Assembly: GCA_019246455.1 (NCBI GenBank)
Contig: JAFAQJ010000192.1
Coordinates: 1 to 7,627, forward strand
Length of the DNA: 7,627 nt
Source: Pseudolabrys sp.
GTDB lineage: Bacteria; Pseudomonadota; Alphaproteobacteria; Rhizobiales; Xanthobacteraceae
Direction: 5' to 3'
Shown here: positions 1 through 5,540 of the stretch, piece after piece
Layout of the letters: each line of letters opens with the position of its first letter
Numbering within the stretch: position 1 is the first letter of the stretch
The notes under the pieces: generated by a model
Told to the model about the DNA's origin: nothing
The model's database searches: none
What the model saw: only the letters and a program-made list of their open reading frames with translations
Made by a program: the position numbers and the translations under genes

Positions 1-597
1 CTCCAGTTCGAGGGCGGCGAGGCCGTAGCGGTGCGCCTTGATTGCGGCCGTCGCGGCCTGGAGTGCCGCGTCGAGCGCACTATCGGACCTGAGCCTGGCC
101 ATTAGTTCCTTGCCGCGCGGGACGTCGAGGCAGGCCAGCACGATGGCGAGCAGCACGTCTTCGGCTGTGCCAAGTTCAACATTTTGCCCCTCGAGCTGCG
201 GCAGCGGCTGCTTGAGTGCGGCTTCGACCTGATCTTTTGTCGGCGCGAGGCGGATCAGCAGAGGCCGCATCGCTAGCGCTAGATCGAGTTCGGAAGTCGG
301 CACCACCAGGAGCCAGTCGTCCTCGCTGACCCGGCCGTTGAAAACCGCGGCCAGTTCGCGGGCGAGCGAAGCGCCATCCGAACGAAACCGACGCACGGCG
401 TTGCCGCCGCGCTCGTAGCCGTCGGCGGCGGTCGCCCGCAGCAAATCGGCGGCGCGCCGGGACAAGACGCCGACGTCCCGCCGGGCATCTTGCGCGGCCT
501 GACTGATCGAAGTGGCGGTAAAGGTCTGTGACAGCGCCGGACCGGCGGCGGCGAGTGCTGCCAAACCGGTCACGAATGAACGGCGACCTCTAACCAT
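1..597 (-). CDS. Exported protein of unknown function, twin-arginine-like signal (3' end cut by window edge)
   Basis: Open frame from an ATG at 597 running off the left edge, so 199 N-terminal residues are visible. The start is supported by GAAGGGG five bases upstream on the minus strand. The N-terminus reads MVRGRRSFVTGLAALAAAG: an RRxF motif at residues 5-8 followed by a hydrophobic Ala/Leu stretch and a plausible cleavage site near ALS-Q (residues 21-24). That is the shape of a Tat signal, although the hydrophobic core is short and Sec export is possible. The rest looks mostly helical and rich in Ala, Leu, Arg and Glu, with one cysteine and no membrane segment after the signal. I recognise no catalytic motif and no family. 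It is divergent from rpsU across 167 bases and nothing nearby suggests its job. That it is a real gene is fairly sure, from codon bias, Shine-Dalgarno and signal; its function is unknown. Confidence 0.75.
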   Translation of the reverse strand, partial: MVRGRRSFVTGLAALAAAGPALSQTFTATSISQAAQDARRDVGVLSRRAADLLRATAADGYERGGNAVRRFRSDGASLARELAAVFNGRVSEDDWLLVVPTSELDLALAMRPLLIRLAPTKDQVEAALKQPLPQLEGQNVELGTAEDVLLAIVLACLDVPRGKELMARLRSDSALDAALQAATAAIKAHRYGLAALELE

Positions 598-632
598 CGC
601 TGCCCCTTCACGAAAATTAAGCCACCAGAGGC

Positions 633-657
633 TGGCGATCGGCCCGCCGCATCGCCA
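633..657. repeat. Inverted repeat / hairpin in the divergent 598-764 intergenic region
   Basis: Perfect 7-base arms, TGGCGAT (633-639) and ATCGCCA (651-657), separated by 11 bases. Within the spacer CGG (640-642) can also pair with CCG (647-649), leaving one bulged C, so a 10-pair stem is possible. No T-run follows on either strand, so it is not a simple terminator. It could be a protein-binding dyad between the divergent genes or an RNA structure in the leader of either one. The arms are seen directly; the role is not known. Confidence 0.4.
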
Positions 658-658
658 A

Positions 659-687
659 TTGTGGACTCGCCGCGGGTTTTCTGCTAC
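659..687 (+). promoter_or_regulatory. Weak candidate sigma70-type promoter for rpsU
   Basis: TTGTGG (659-664) and TGCTAC (682-687) are separated by 17 bases. Both hexamers match the consensus poorly (three and two of six positions), so this rests mostly on spacing and location. If it is right, the transcript would start around 694 and would include the 701-723 hairpin but not the 633-657 hairpin. Confidence 0.2.
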
Positions 688-700
688 TGCCGCGCGACTC

Positions 701-723
701 AAAGCCCGATTTGGCGGGCTTTT
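701..723 (+). terminator. Terminator-like hairpin inside the rpsU leader (possible attenuator)
   Basis: AAAGCCCG (701-708) pairs perfectly with CGGGCTTT (715-722) across a six-base loop, and the plus strand carries four T residues at 720-723. This is the form of a short intrinsic terminator, with a modest U-tract. It lies about 30 bases before the rpsU Shine-Dalgarno. The left neighbour is transcribed away from it, so there is no visible upstream plus-strand gene to terminate. Options are a leader attenuator, the 3' end of a small RNA, or a hairpin limiting rpsU expression. The fold is clear; termination activity is inferred. Confidence 0.4.
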
Positions 724-752
724 CGACCCGAAACAACCCGGACCACTCGTTT

Positions 753-759
753 AAAGGAG
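753..759 (+). promoter_or_regulatory. Ribosome binding site that fixes the rpsU GTG start
   Basis: AAAGGAG lies five bases before GTG at 765. An in-frame ATG at 711 would add 18 residues, but it sits inside the 701-722 hairpin and has no Shine-Dalgarno, and the added residues do not resemble S21. The GTG is therefore the start. Confidence 0.85.
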
Positions 760-764
760 CATTC

Positions 765-1070
765 GTGCAGGTTCTCGTCCGTGACAATAACGTCGATCAG
801 GCCCTCAAGGCGCTCAAGAAAAAGATGCAGCGCGAGGGCATCTTCCGCGAGATGAAACTCCGCGGCCATTACGAAAAGCCCTCCGAAAAGAAAGCGCGCG
901 AAAAGGCCGAGGCGGTGCGCCGGGCCCGTAAGCTGGCGCGCAAGAAGATGCAACGTGAAGGCCTGCTGCCGATGAAGCCGAAGCCGGTGATGGGCGCCGG
1001 TGGCCGCGATGGCGGCGGACGCGGCGGACGCCCGGGTGGCGGTTTCGGCGGCGGTCGCGGACGTGACTAA
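765..1070 (+). CDS. rpsU: Small ribosomal subunit protein S21 with Gly/Arg-rich tail
   Basis: Encodes 101 residues of bS21, a basic helical protein of the 30S subunit that sits near the 3' end of 16S rRNA and helps initiation. The conserved core is plain: [20 protein letters not shown] near the start, then the [15 protein letters not shown] block (residues 36-50) and a very basic helix. The motif KKMQREG occurs twice (residues 19-25 and 60-66) with different codons. E. coli S21 is about 70 residues; here residues 77-101 form a tail with 15 Gly and 5 Arg, including RGG-type clusters. Extensions of this kind occur in related alphaproteobacteria, as I recall, but this one is notably RGG-like. 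The gene starts with GTG behind a strong Shine-Dalgarno, is monocistronic by layout, and ends at a strong terminator. Identification is firm; a role for the tail in RNA binding is inference. Confidence 0.96.
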   Translation: MQVLVRDNNVDQALKALKKKMQREGIFREMKLRGHYEKPSEKKAREKAEAVRRARKLARKKMQREGLLPMKPKPVMGAGGRDGGGRGGRPGGGFGGGRGRD

Positions 1071-1093
1071 GAGATTTCCGGAATTCGGGTTTG

Positions 1094-1123
1094 AAAGCGT
1101 GGGTCTTGGGCCCGCGCTTTTTT
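1094..1123 (+). terminator. Intrinsic terminator of rpsU, possibly shared with the convergent hydrolase gene
   Basis: AAAGCGTGGG (1094-1103) pairs with CCCGCGCTTT (1111-1120) with one G-U wobble and a seven-base loop, followed on the plus strand by a run of six T (1118-1123). It begins 24 bases after the rpsU stop. The convergent hydrolase gene ends at 1134, just beyond it. Read on the minus strand the stem is followed only by CTTTC, so termination from that side would be weaker. Confidence 0.85.
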
Positions 1124-1133
1124 CTTTGAGAGG

Positions 1134-1943
1134 TTACGGCTTTGCCACGACCGAGTCCAAGAATGGCAAGATGGAGTTCATCGCGCCGTAGCCGTCGAGA
1201 TTGACATGCGCGCCCTCCGGGAAACGCACGAACCGCTTCGGCTCATGCGCCAGCGCGAACAGTTTCTCGCCAAAGCCGATTCGGATGATCGTGTCGAGTT
1301 CGCCGTGCAGCACCAGTAGCGGCACATGCACATTCACGATGCGCAGGTCGGAGCGGAACGCGTCCTTCATAAGCCACCGCACCGGCACAAACGGAAAAGA
1401 AGCCGCGGCCACTTCGAGCGCGGAGATGAACGGCGCATCGAGGACCAGGCCAGCGGAGGGCTGCTCGGCTGCCGTGGCGACGGCAACCGCCGTTCCGAGC
1501 GACTCGCCGAAGATGACGATCCGCTCCGTTGGAACCTGCGCCGCTGCGAAGGCGTAAGCCGCTTTGGCGTCGAGCAGAAGGCCCTGCTCCGACGGCCTTC
1601 CGGTCGAGCCGCCATAGCCGCGATAGGACAGCGCGACGAGTCCCGCCCCGGATGCGACGATCTTGCGGAAGCGGTCCGCACGCAGATTGAGCGCACCACC
1701 ATTGCCTTGAAAATAAAGGACCAGCGGCCGGCCCGGCTGCGGCGCGACGTGCCAGACAATCAGCCGCTCGCCATCGACGCTTTCGATGGTCACTTCCCGA
1801 GCTTGCGGCAAACCGGCGGCCGCTGGAGTAGTGCGCGTCGCGTCAGGGAAATACATCAAATTGCGCTGAAAGAAATACATCAGCGCGGCTAGCCCGACAT
1901 AGCCGACAACCGCAGCGACAGCGAGCCATTTGAAAGCCGTCAT
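1134..1943 (-). CDS. Membrane-anchored alpha/beta hydrolase, BEM46/ABHD13-like (S33-type fold)
   Basis: A 269-residue hydrolase. Residues 4-26 form a hydrophobic segment followed by QRNLMYFPD, the N-terminal anchor and tail typical of BEM46/ABHD13-like proteins; the catalytic domain probably faces the periplasm. The domain shows FQGNGG (78-83, oxyanion region), SYRGYGGSTGRPSE (106-119), the nucleophile elbow GESLG (146-150, Ser148), HGELD (213-217, Asp217) and GAHVNLDGY (245-252, His246). The Ser-Asp-His triad is therefore complete. The substrate cannot be told from sequence; ester, thioester or lipid substrates are all possible. The start ATG lacks a good Shine-Dalgarno, but the anchor begins there and no upstream in-frame ATG exists. 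It begins 33 bases after the transducer homologue stops, with no terminator visible between, so it is probably translated from the same message, possibly as the last gene of the transhydrogenase block. Confidence 0.9.
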   Translation of the reverse strand: MTAFKWLAVAAVVGYVGLAALMYFFQRNLMYFPDATRTTPAAAGLPQAREVTIESVDGERLIVWHVAPQPGRPLVLYFQGNGGALNLRADRFRKIVASGAGLVALSYRGYGGSTGRPSEQGLLLDAKAAYAFAAAQVPTERIVIFGESLGTAVAVATAAEQPSAGLVLDAPFISALEVAAASFPFVPVRWLMKDAFRSDLRIVNVHVPLLVLHGELDTIIRIGFGEKLFALAHEPKRFVRFPEGAHVNLDGYGAMNSILPFLDSVVAKP

Positions 1944-1976
1944 GCCACGTGTGTAGCAGAGGCAGGTGACGAATGC

Positions 1977-2351
1977 TCACGTGACCGGGTAAGCGATGGT
2001 CGAGAGCAGCGCGAGCGCTTCCTGACGCGAGTCGAGCCGCGTGTGCTGCACCACGATCGGTACGTTCGAAGCGATGACGCTGGAGAAGTCGGTGTTGACA
2101 GGCACCGGCCTCGGATCGGTGAAGTCGTTGAAGCGCAGATGCAGTGTGCGCCGTGCGGCGCATTTGACCTTGTAGGGGCCCACCGGCTCACGATCGGCGA
2201 AGTAGACCGTGATGTCGATCTGCGCGTCCTCGTCGCCGGCGTTGAGGATGCACAGCGTCTCGTGGCTGGTCATCTCGCGGGATTTCTTTTCCGTCTCCGG
2301 CGGGATGTAGCCCTCGGCGACGGCCCAGATTTTGTGACCGATAGCTGGCAT
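1977..2351 (-). CDS. Anabaena sensory rhodopsin transducer (ASRT) family protein
   Basis: A 124-residue soluble protein closely resembling the transducer that partners Anabaena sensory rhodopsin. Conserved blocks are WAVAEGYIP (9-17), SHETLCILNAGDEDA (29-43), FADREPVGPY (51-60), ARRTLHLRFND (66-76) and PIVVQHTRLDSRQ (98-110), so it appears full length. There is no signal peptide or membrane segment, implying a cytoplasmic protein. The Anabaena protein is a beta-rich tetramer, and the wider family has been proposed, from comparative genomics, to bind small molecules; many members occur without rhodopsins. No rhodopsin is encoded in this window, so the name should not be read as light sensing. 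A GAGGGAG Shine-Dalgarno lies just upstream of the ATG. The gene starts 72 bases after pntB ends and 33 bases before the hydrolase, on the same strand. Family assignment is strong; cellular role is unknown. Confidence 0.9.
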   Translation of the reverse strand: MPAIGHKIWAVAEGYIPPETEKKSREMTSHETLCILNAGDEDAQIDITVYFADREPVGPYKVKCAARRTLHLRFNDFTDPRPVPVNTDFSSVIASNVPIVVQHTRLDSRQEALALLSTIAYPVT

Positions 2352-2423
2352 GCGCGCTCCCTCGCGGGTGGACGGCGGGAAAACGCGCGGGAACTGCGAA
2401 GGTTTCAGGCGGCGGCGAGCGCG

Positions 2424-3818
2424 CTACATCGCCTTCACAATGCTCTCGGTCATCTTCTTAGCGTCGCCGAGCAGCATCATCGTGTTGTCGCGATAGAACA
2501 ACGGGTTGTCGATGCCGGCGTAACCCGACGCCAACGAGCGCTTGATGAACATCACCGTGCCGGCCTTCCAAACTTGCAGCACCGGCATGCCGTAGATCGG
2601 CGAGGTCTTGTCCTCTTCCGCCGCCGGATTGGTGACGTCGTTCGCGCCGATCACGAAGGCGACGTCGGCCTGCGCGAACTCCGAGTTGATATCCTCGAGC
2701 TCGAACACCTCGTCGTAGGGCACGTTGGCTTCGGCGAGCAGCACGTTCATATGGCCGGGCATGCGGCCGGCGACCGGATGAATGGCGTATTTGACCTCGA
2801 CGCCTTCCTTCTTGAGCTTGTCGGCCATTTCGCGCAGCGCGTGCTGCGCTTGCGCCACCGCCATGCCGTAACCCGGCACGATGATGACCTTCTGCGCGTT
2901 CTTCATAATGTAGGCGGCGTCTTCCGCCGAGCCGAGCTTGACCGGGCGCTGCTCCTGCGCGCCCGCCACCGCAGCGGTTTCGCCGCCAAAGCCGCCGAGG
3001 ATGACCGAGATGAAACTGCGGTTCATCGCATGACACATGATGTAGGACAGGATCGCACCGGACGAGCCGACAAGGGCCCCGGTGATGATCAGCGCCGAAT
3101 TACCGAGCGTGAAGCCGATGCCGGCGGCGGCCCATCCGGAATAAGAGTTGAGCATCGAGATCACGACTGGCATGTCGGCGCCGCCGATCGGGATGATCAT
3201 CAGGATGCCGAGCAGCAGCGCGAGGCCGGTGATGAGCCAGAAGTCGAGCGCCGATTGCGAGACGTAAAAGCCGTAGATGAAGAAGACCAGCGCCAGCGCA
3301 ATCGCGATGTTGATGATGTGGCGGCCGGGCAGCGTGATCGGCTTGCCGCTCATGCGCGCCGACAGCTTGAGGAACGCAATCACCGAGCCGGTGAAGGTCA
3401 AGGCGCCGATCGCAACGCCGAGCGACATCTCGATCAGCGACGCCTGGTGAATGTGGCCGTGGGTGCCGATATCGAAGGCGGCGGGCGCGTAGAACGCGCC
3501 AGCGGCGACTAGCACGGCGGCCATGCCGACCAGCGAGTGGAACGCGGCGACCAATTCCGGCATCGAAGTCATCGGCACGCGGCGCGCGACCACCGCGCCA
3601 ATGCCGCCGCCGATCGCGATGCCGCCCACCACCAGCGCCCACCCGATACTGTCGGTCGGCGGATGCGAGGCGAGCGTAGTCAGCACCGCGATCGTCATGC
3701 CGATCATGCCGAACCGGTTGCCACGCCGCGAGGAATCCGGGCTCGACAGGCCGCGCAACGCCAGGATGAACAGGACGCCGGCGACGAGATAGAGCAGCGC
3801 GACGATGTTGGCGTTCAT
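2424..3818 (-). CDS. pntB: NAD(P) transhydrogenase subunit beta (Re/Si-specific, proton-translocating)
   Basis: A 464-residue inner-membrane subunit carrying most of the proton channel (dII) and the NADP(H) domain (dIII). With PntAA and PntAB it couples proton entry to hydride transfer from NADH to NADP+, supplying NADPH. Residues 1-270 contain many hydrophobic helices with FHSLVGMAAV (93-102, His94 matching the E. coli channel histidine 91), GGADMPVVISMLNSYSGWAA (212-231) and the glycine-rich GNSALIITGALVGSSGAIL region. The dIII domain begins after about residue 290: VPGYGMAVAQAQ (314-325) is the NADP fingerprint, followed by HPVAGRMPGHMNVLLAEA (347-364), GANDVTNPAA (391-400) and KRSLASGYAGIDNPLF (426-441). 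Length equals that of R. rubrum PntB. The frame stays open upstream to 3881, but the ATG at 3818 gives the usual N-terminus and avoids a 56-base overlap with pntAB. Its Shine-Dalgarno is weak, so coupled translation with pntAB seven bases upstream is likely. Confidence 0.97.
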   Translation of the reverse strand: MNANIVALLYLVAGVLFILALRGLSSPDSSRRGNRFGMIGMTIAVLTTLASHPPTDSIGWALVVGGIAIGGGIGAVVARRVPMTSMPELVAAFHSLVGMAAVLVAAGAFYAPAAFDIGTHGHIHQASLIEMSLGVAIGALTFTGSVIAFLKLSARMSGKPITLPGRHIINIAIALALVFFIYGFYVSQSALDFWLITGLALLLGILMIIPIGGADMPVVISMLNSYSGWAAAGIGFTLGNSALIITGALVGSSGAILSYIMCHAMNRSFISVILGGFGGETAAVAGAQEQRPVKLGSAEDAAYIMKNAQKVIIVPGYGMAVAQAQHALREMADKLKKEGVEVKYAIHPVAGRMPGHMNVLLAEANVPYDEVFELEDINSEFAQADVAFVIGANDVTNPAAEEDKTSPIYGMPVLQVWKAGTVMFIKRSLASGYAGIDNPLFYRDNTMMLLGDAKKMTESIVKAM

Positions 3819-3825
3819 ACGCGGC

Positions 3826-4149
3826 CTATTTCTTTTTCTTCTGGTACATCGCCAGCATCCGCTGGGTGACGAGGAAGCCACCGAAGATATTCACCGACGC
3901 GAAGATCAGCGCGACGAAGCCTAATCCCCTCGCCCACAACGGGCCTTGATCATCGGTCGCGAGCGCGACGCCAACCGCGAGCAGCGCACCGACCACGATC
4001 ACCGAAGAGATCGCATTGGTGACGGACATCAGCGGCGTGTGCAAAGCGGGCGTCACCGACCAGACGACGTAGTAACCGACGAACACCGCCAGTACGAAAA
4101 TCGAGAGGCGGAACACGAAGGGATCGACGGTCGAGGCGATGTGATCCAT
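3826..4149 (-). CDS. pntAB: NAD(P) transhydrogenase subunit alpha part 2 (membrane portion)
   Basis: A 107-residue membrane protein forming the alpha-side part of the proton-channel domain dII. Three hydrophobic segments are seen at about residues 12-31, 44-65 and 73-95. The conserved [20 protein letters not shown] block (37-56) and [19 protein letters not shown] (85-103) are diagnostic of this subunit, and the chain ends in four lysines. In E. coli this segment is fused to the NAD domain in one PntA polypeptide; the split seen here is the R. rubrum arrangement common in alphaproteobacteria. It starts four bases after the pntAA stop, with its GAAGG Shine-Dalgarno inside the last codons of pntAA, and ends seven bases before pntB, so translation of the three genes is probably coupled. 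It has no known role without the other two subunits. Confidence 0.97.
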   Translation of the reverse strand: MDHIASTVDPFVFRLSIFVLAVFVGYYVVWSVTPALHTPLMSVTNAISSVIVVGALLAVGVALATDDQGPLWARGLGFVALIFASVNIFGGFLVTQRMLAMYQKKKK

Positions 4150-4153
4150 TGGC

Positions 4154-5281
4154 TTAAGCCTTCGGCATGAAATTCCGGTGGATGATCTTGCCGTCGCGCG
4201 TCAGCGTCACGCCCTTGACCAGTTCGTCGTCCCAGTTGACAGCGAGCTTCTTCTCTTTCTTGTCGATCAGGGTGTCGATGAAGGTCAGCAAATTCTTGGC
4301 GTAAAGCGCTGAGGATGACGCGGCGAGACGGCCCGGCACGTTGAGATAGCCGACGATCTTGACGCCGCCGGCCATCGCGACTTCGCCGGGTTTGGCGCCC
4401 TCGACGTTGCCGCCGCGCTCGACCGCGAGATCGACGATCACCGAACCCGGCTTCATCGAGGCGACCATGTCTTTATTGATGAGTTTTGGCGCGGGGCGGC
4501 CGGGAATGAGCGCCGTGGTGATGACGATGTCCTGCTTCTTGATATGTTCAGCAGTGAGCGCGGCTTGCTTCGCCTGATATTCCTTCGACATTTCCTTGGC
4601 GTAGCCCCCGGCGGTCTGCGCGTTCTTGAATTCCTCGTCCTCGACCGCGAGGAATTTCGCGCCGAGCGACTCGACCTGCTCCTTGGTCGCGGGACGCACG
4701 TCAGTGGCGGTAACGACGGCGCCGAGCCTTCGTGCCGTAGCAATAGCTTGAAGGCCGGCGACGCCGACGCCCATGATAAAGACTTTCGCCGCCGGCACGG
4801 TACCGGCCGCCGTCATCATCATCGGCAGCGCGCGGCCGTATTGCTCGGCGGCGTCGATCACGGCGCGATAGCCCGCGAGATTCGCCTGCGACGACAAGAC
4901 GTCCATCGACTGTGCGCGGGTGATGCGCGGCATCAATTCCATCGCGAATGCGACGAGCCCGGCGTCCGCTATCTGCTTGAGCGCGGCTTCGTTGCCGTAC
5001 GGGTCCATGATGGCGGCGACCAGCACGCCCTTCTTGTAGTCGGACAATTCATTCGGCGCCGGACGGCGCACTTTCAGGACGACATCGGCGTCCTTGACGA
5101 CGTTCTCGCCGATCGTGGCGCCGGCCGCTTCATATTCGCTGTCGAGAATGCCAGAGCGTGCGCCCGCGCCGCGCTGCACGGCGATGTCGGCGCCGAGCGC
5201 CTTGAACTTCTTGATCGTTTCGGGAGTGCCTGCAACGCGCGGCTCGGCCGGATCGGTCTCGGTGGGTATGGCGATCTTCAT
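4154..5281 (-). CDS. pntAA: NAD(P) transhydrogenase subunit alpha part 1 (NAD(H)-binding domain dI)
   Basis: A 375-residue soluble peripheral subunit that binds NAD(H) on the cytoplasmic face and hands hydride to NADP+ in PntB. It belongs to the alanine dehydrogenase/PNT family. The N-terminal lobe has [16 protein letters not shown] (5-20). The segment [20 protein letters not shown] (117-136) carries Arg119, Gln124, Asp127 and Ser130, matching the R. rubrum nucleotide-site residues Arg127, Gln132, Asp135 and Ser138. The Rossmann fingerprint GVGVAG is at 171-176 with the acidic end of strand two at Asp194 ([17 protein letters not shown]). The mobile-loop region [11 protein letters not shown] of the R. 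rubrum protein is matched by [11 protein letters not shown] (221-231), and [16 protein letters not shown] (277-292) is conserved. It lacks the membrane tail found in fused PntA. TGAGG lies just ahead of the ATG. It is the first of three tightly packed pnt genes and sits 35 bases after the oxidase subunit IV gene. Confidence 0.97.
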   Translation of the reverse strand: MKIAIPTETDPAEPRVAGTPETIKKFKALGADIAVQRGAGARSGILDSEYEAAGATIGENVVKDADVVLKVRRPAPNELSDYKKGVLVAAIMDPYGNEAALKQIADAGLVAFAMELMPRITRAQSMDVLSSQANLAGYRAVIDAAEQYGRALPMMMTAAGTVPAAKVFIMGVGVAGLQAIATARRLGAVVTATDVRPATKEQVESLGAKFLAVEDEEFKNAQTAGGYAKEMSKEYQAKQAALTAEHIKKQDIVITTALIPGRPAPKLINKDMVASMKPGSVIVDLAVERGGNVEGAKPGEVAMAGGVKIVGYLNVPGRLAASSSALYAKNLLTFIDTLIDKKEKKLAVNWDDELVKGVTLTRDGKIIHRNFMPKA

Positions 5282-5295
5282 GACGCCTCAGCAGC

Positions 5296-5310
5296 GCGCG
5301 CAAAGCGCAC
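5296..5310 (-). other. Small stem-loop between the oxidase subunit IV gene and pntAA
   Basis: On the minus strand GTGCGC and GCGCGC form six pairs (one G-U) around a TTT loop, in the 35-base gap between the two genes. There is no T-run after it, so it is not a standard terminator. It might adjust message stability or the ratio of the oxidase subunit to transhydrogenase, or mean nothing in such GC-rich DNA. Confidence 0.3.
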
Positions 5311-5316
5311 GGGCGA

Positions 5317-5469
5317 TCAAACCAGGAAATAAGCCATCAGGATCAGGATGATCGGGATGATAATGACGTGCCATTTCACCAGTTTGAGGAACATGACGTA
5401 GGCATGTTCGTGGGCCGGATAGTCATTTCCCGGGGCGGTTGCGTATTCGACGTTGCCGTGGTCGGCCAT
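5317..5469 (-). CDS. aa3-type cytochrome c oxidase subunit IV
   Basis: A 50-residue protein of the bacterial aa3 oxidase subunit IV family. The soluble N-terminal half carries the conserved NDYPAHEHAYVMFLKLVKW (15-33), and residues 34-50 form a single membrane helix (HVIIIPIILILMAYFLV) that ends the protein. Length and layout match the Paracoccus and Rhodobacter subunit IV, a single-helix accessory subunit at the edge of the oxidase whose loss has little effect on catalysis there. The frame is open further upstream, but the ATG at 5469 follows a strong AAGGAG six bases away and gives the family N-terminus MADHGNVEYA. It lies 71 bases after the kinase gene and 35 before pntAA. The main oxidase subunits are not in this window, so the gene is detached from any cox operon here. 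Identification is strong. Confidence 0.93.
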   Translation of the reverse strand: MADHGNVEYATAPGNDYPAHEHAYVMFLKLVKWHVIIIPIILILMAYFLV

Positions 5470-5475
5470 CGCCTT

Positions 5476-5481
5476 CTCCTT
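5476..5481 (-). promoter_or_regulatory. Ribosome binding site fixing the start of oxidase subunit IV
   Basis: AAGGAG on the minus strand, six bases before ATG at 5469. It rules out the longer in-frame ATG at 5526, which would add 19 unrelated residues and would begin just 14 bases after the kinase stop. Confidence 0.8.
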
Positions 5482-5540
5482 CGATCCAGACAGGCCGGAA
5501 TTACCGCACTTGGCGGTGGAGGGCAACGGCGCGGCGGGCG

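Noticed and set aside
711..764. Upstream ATG extension of rpsU adding 18 residues
   Set aside because: The ATG sits in a hairpin without a Shine-Dalgarno, while GTG at 765 has AAAGGAG five bases upstream and gives the standard S21 N-terminus.
1326..1892. A 188-codon plus-strand frame opposite the alpha/beta hydrolase
   Set aside because: The minus-strand hydrolase carries a complete catalytic triad and membrane anchor, so this frame is a shadow.
2352..2423. Possible terminator or promoter between pntB and the transducer homologue
   Set aside because: The 72 bases are GC-rich, but I found no stable stem followed by T residues and no convincing promoter hexamers.
2043..3512. A 489-codon open frame on the plus strand
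   Set aside because: It lies antisense to pntB and the transducer homologue. Its translation is rich in Arg, His, Asp and Gly with no recognisable domain, the usual result of reading GC-rich codons backwards, and it has no Shine-Dalgarno.
3819..3881. Upstream ATG extension of pntB adding 21 residues
   Set aside because: It would overlap pntAB by 56 bases and add an Arg/Ser-rich segment before the usual hydrophobic N-terminus.
4544..5332. A 262-codon plus-strand open frame opposite pntAA
   Set aside because: Antisense shadow with the same skewed Arg/His/Asp composition; pntAA on the other strand is certain.
5470..5540. Possible terminator between the kinase and the oxidase subunit IV gene
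   Set aside because: The only fold found is ACCGC/GCGGT, five pairs without a T-run. It is too weak to call.
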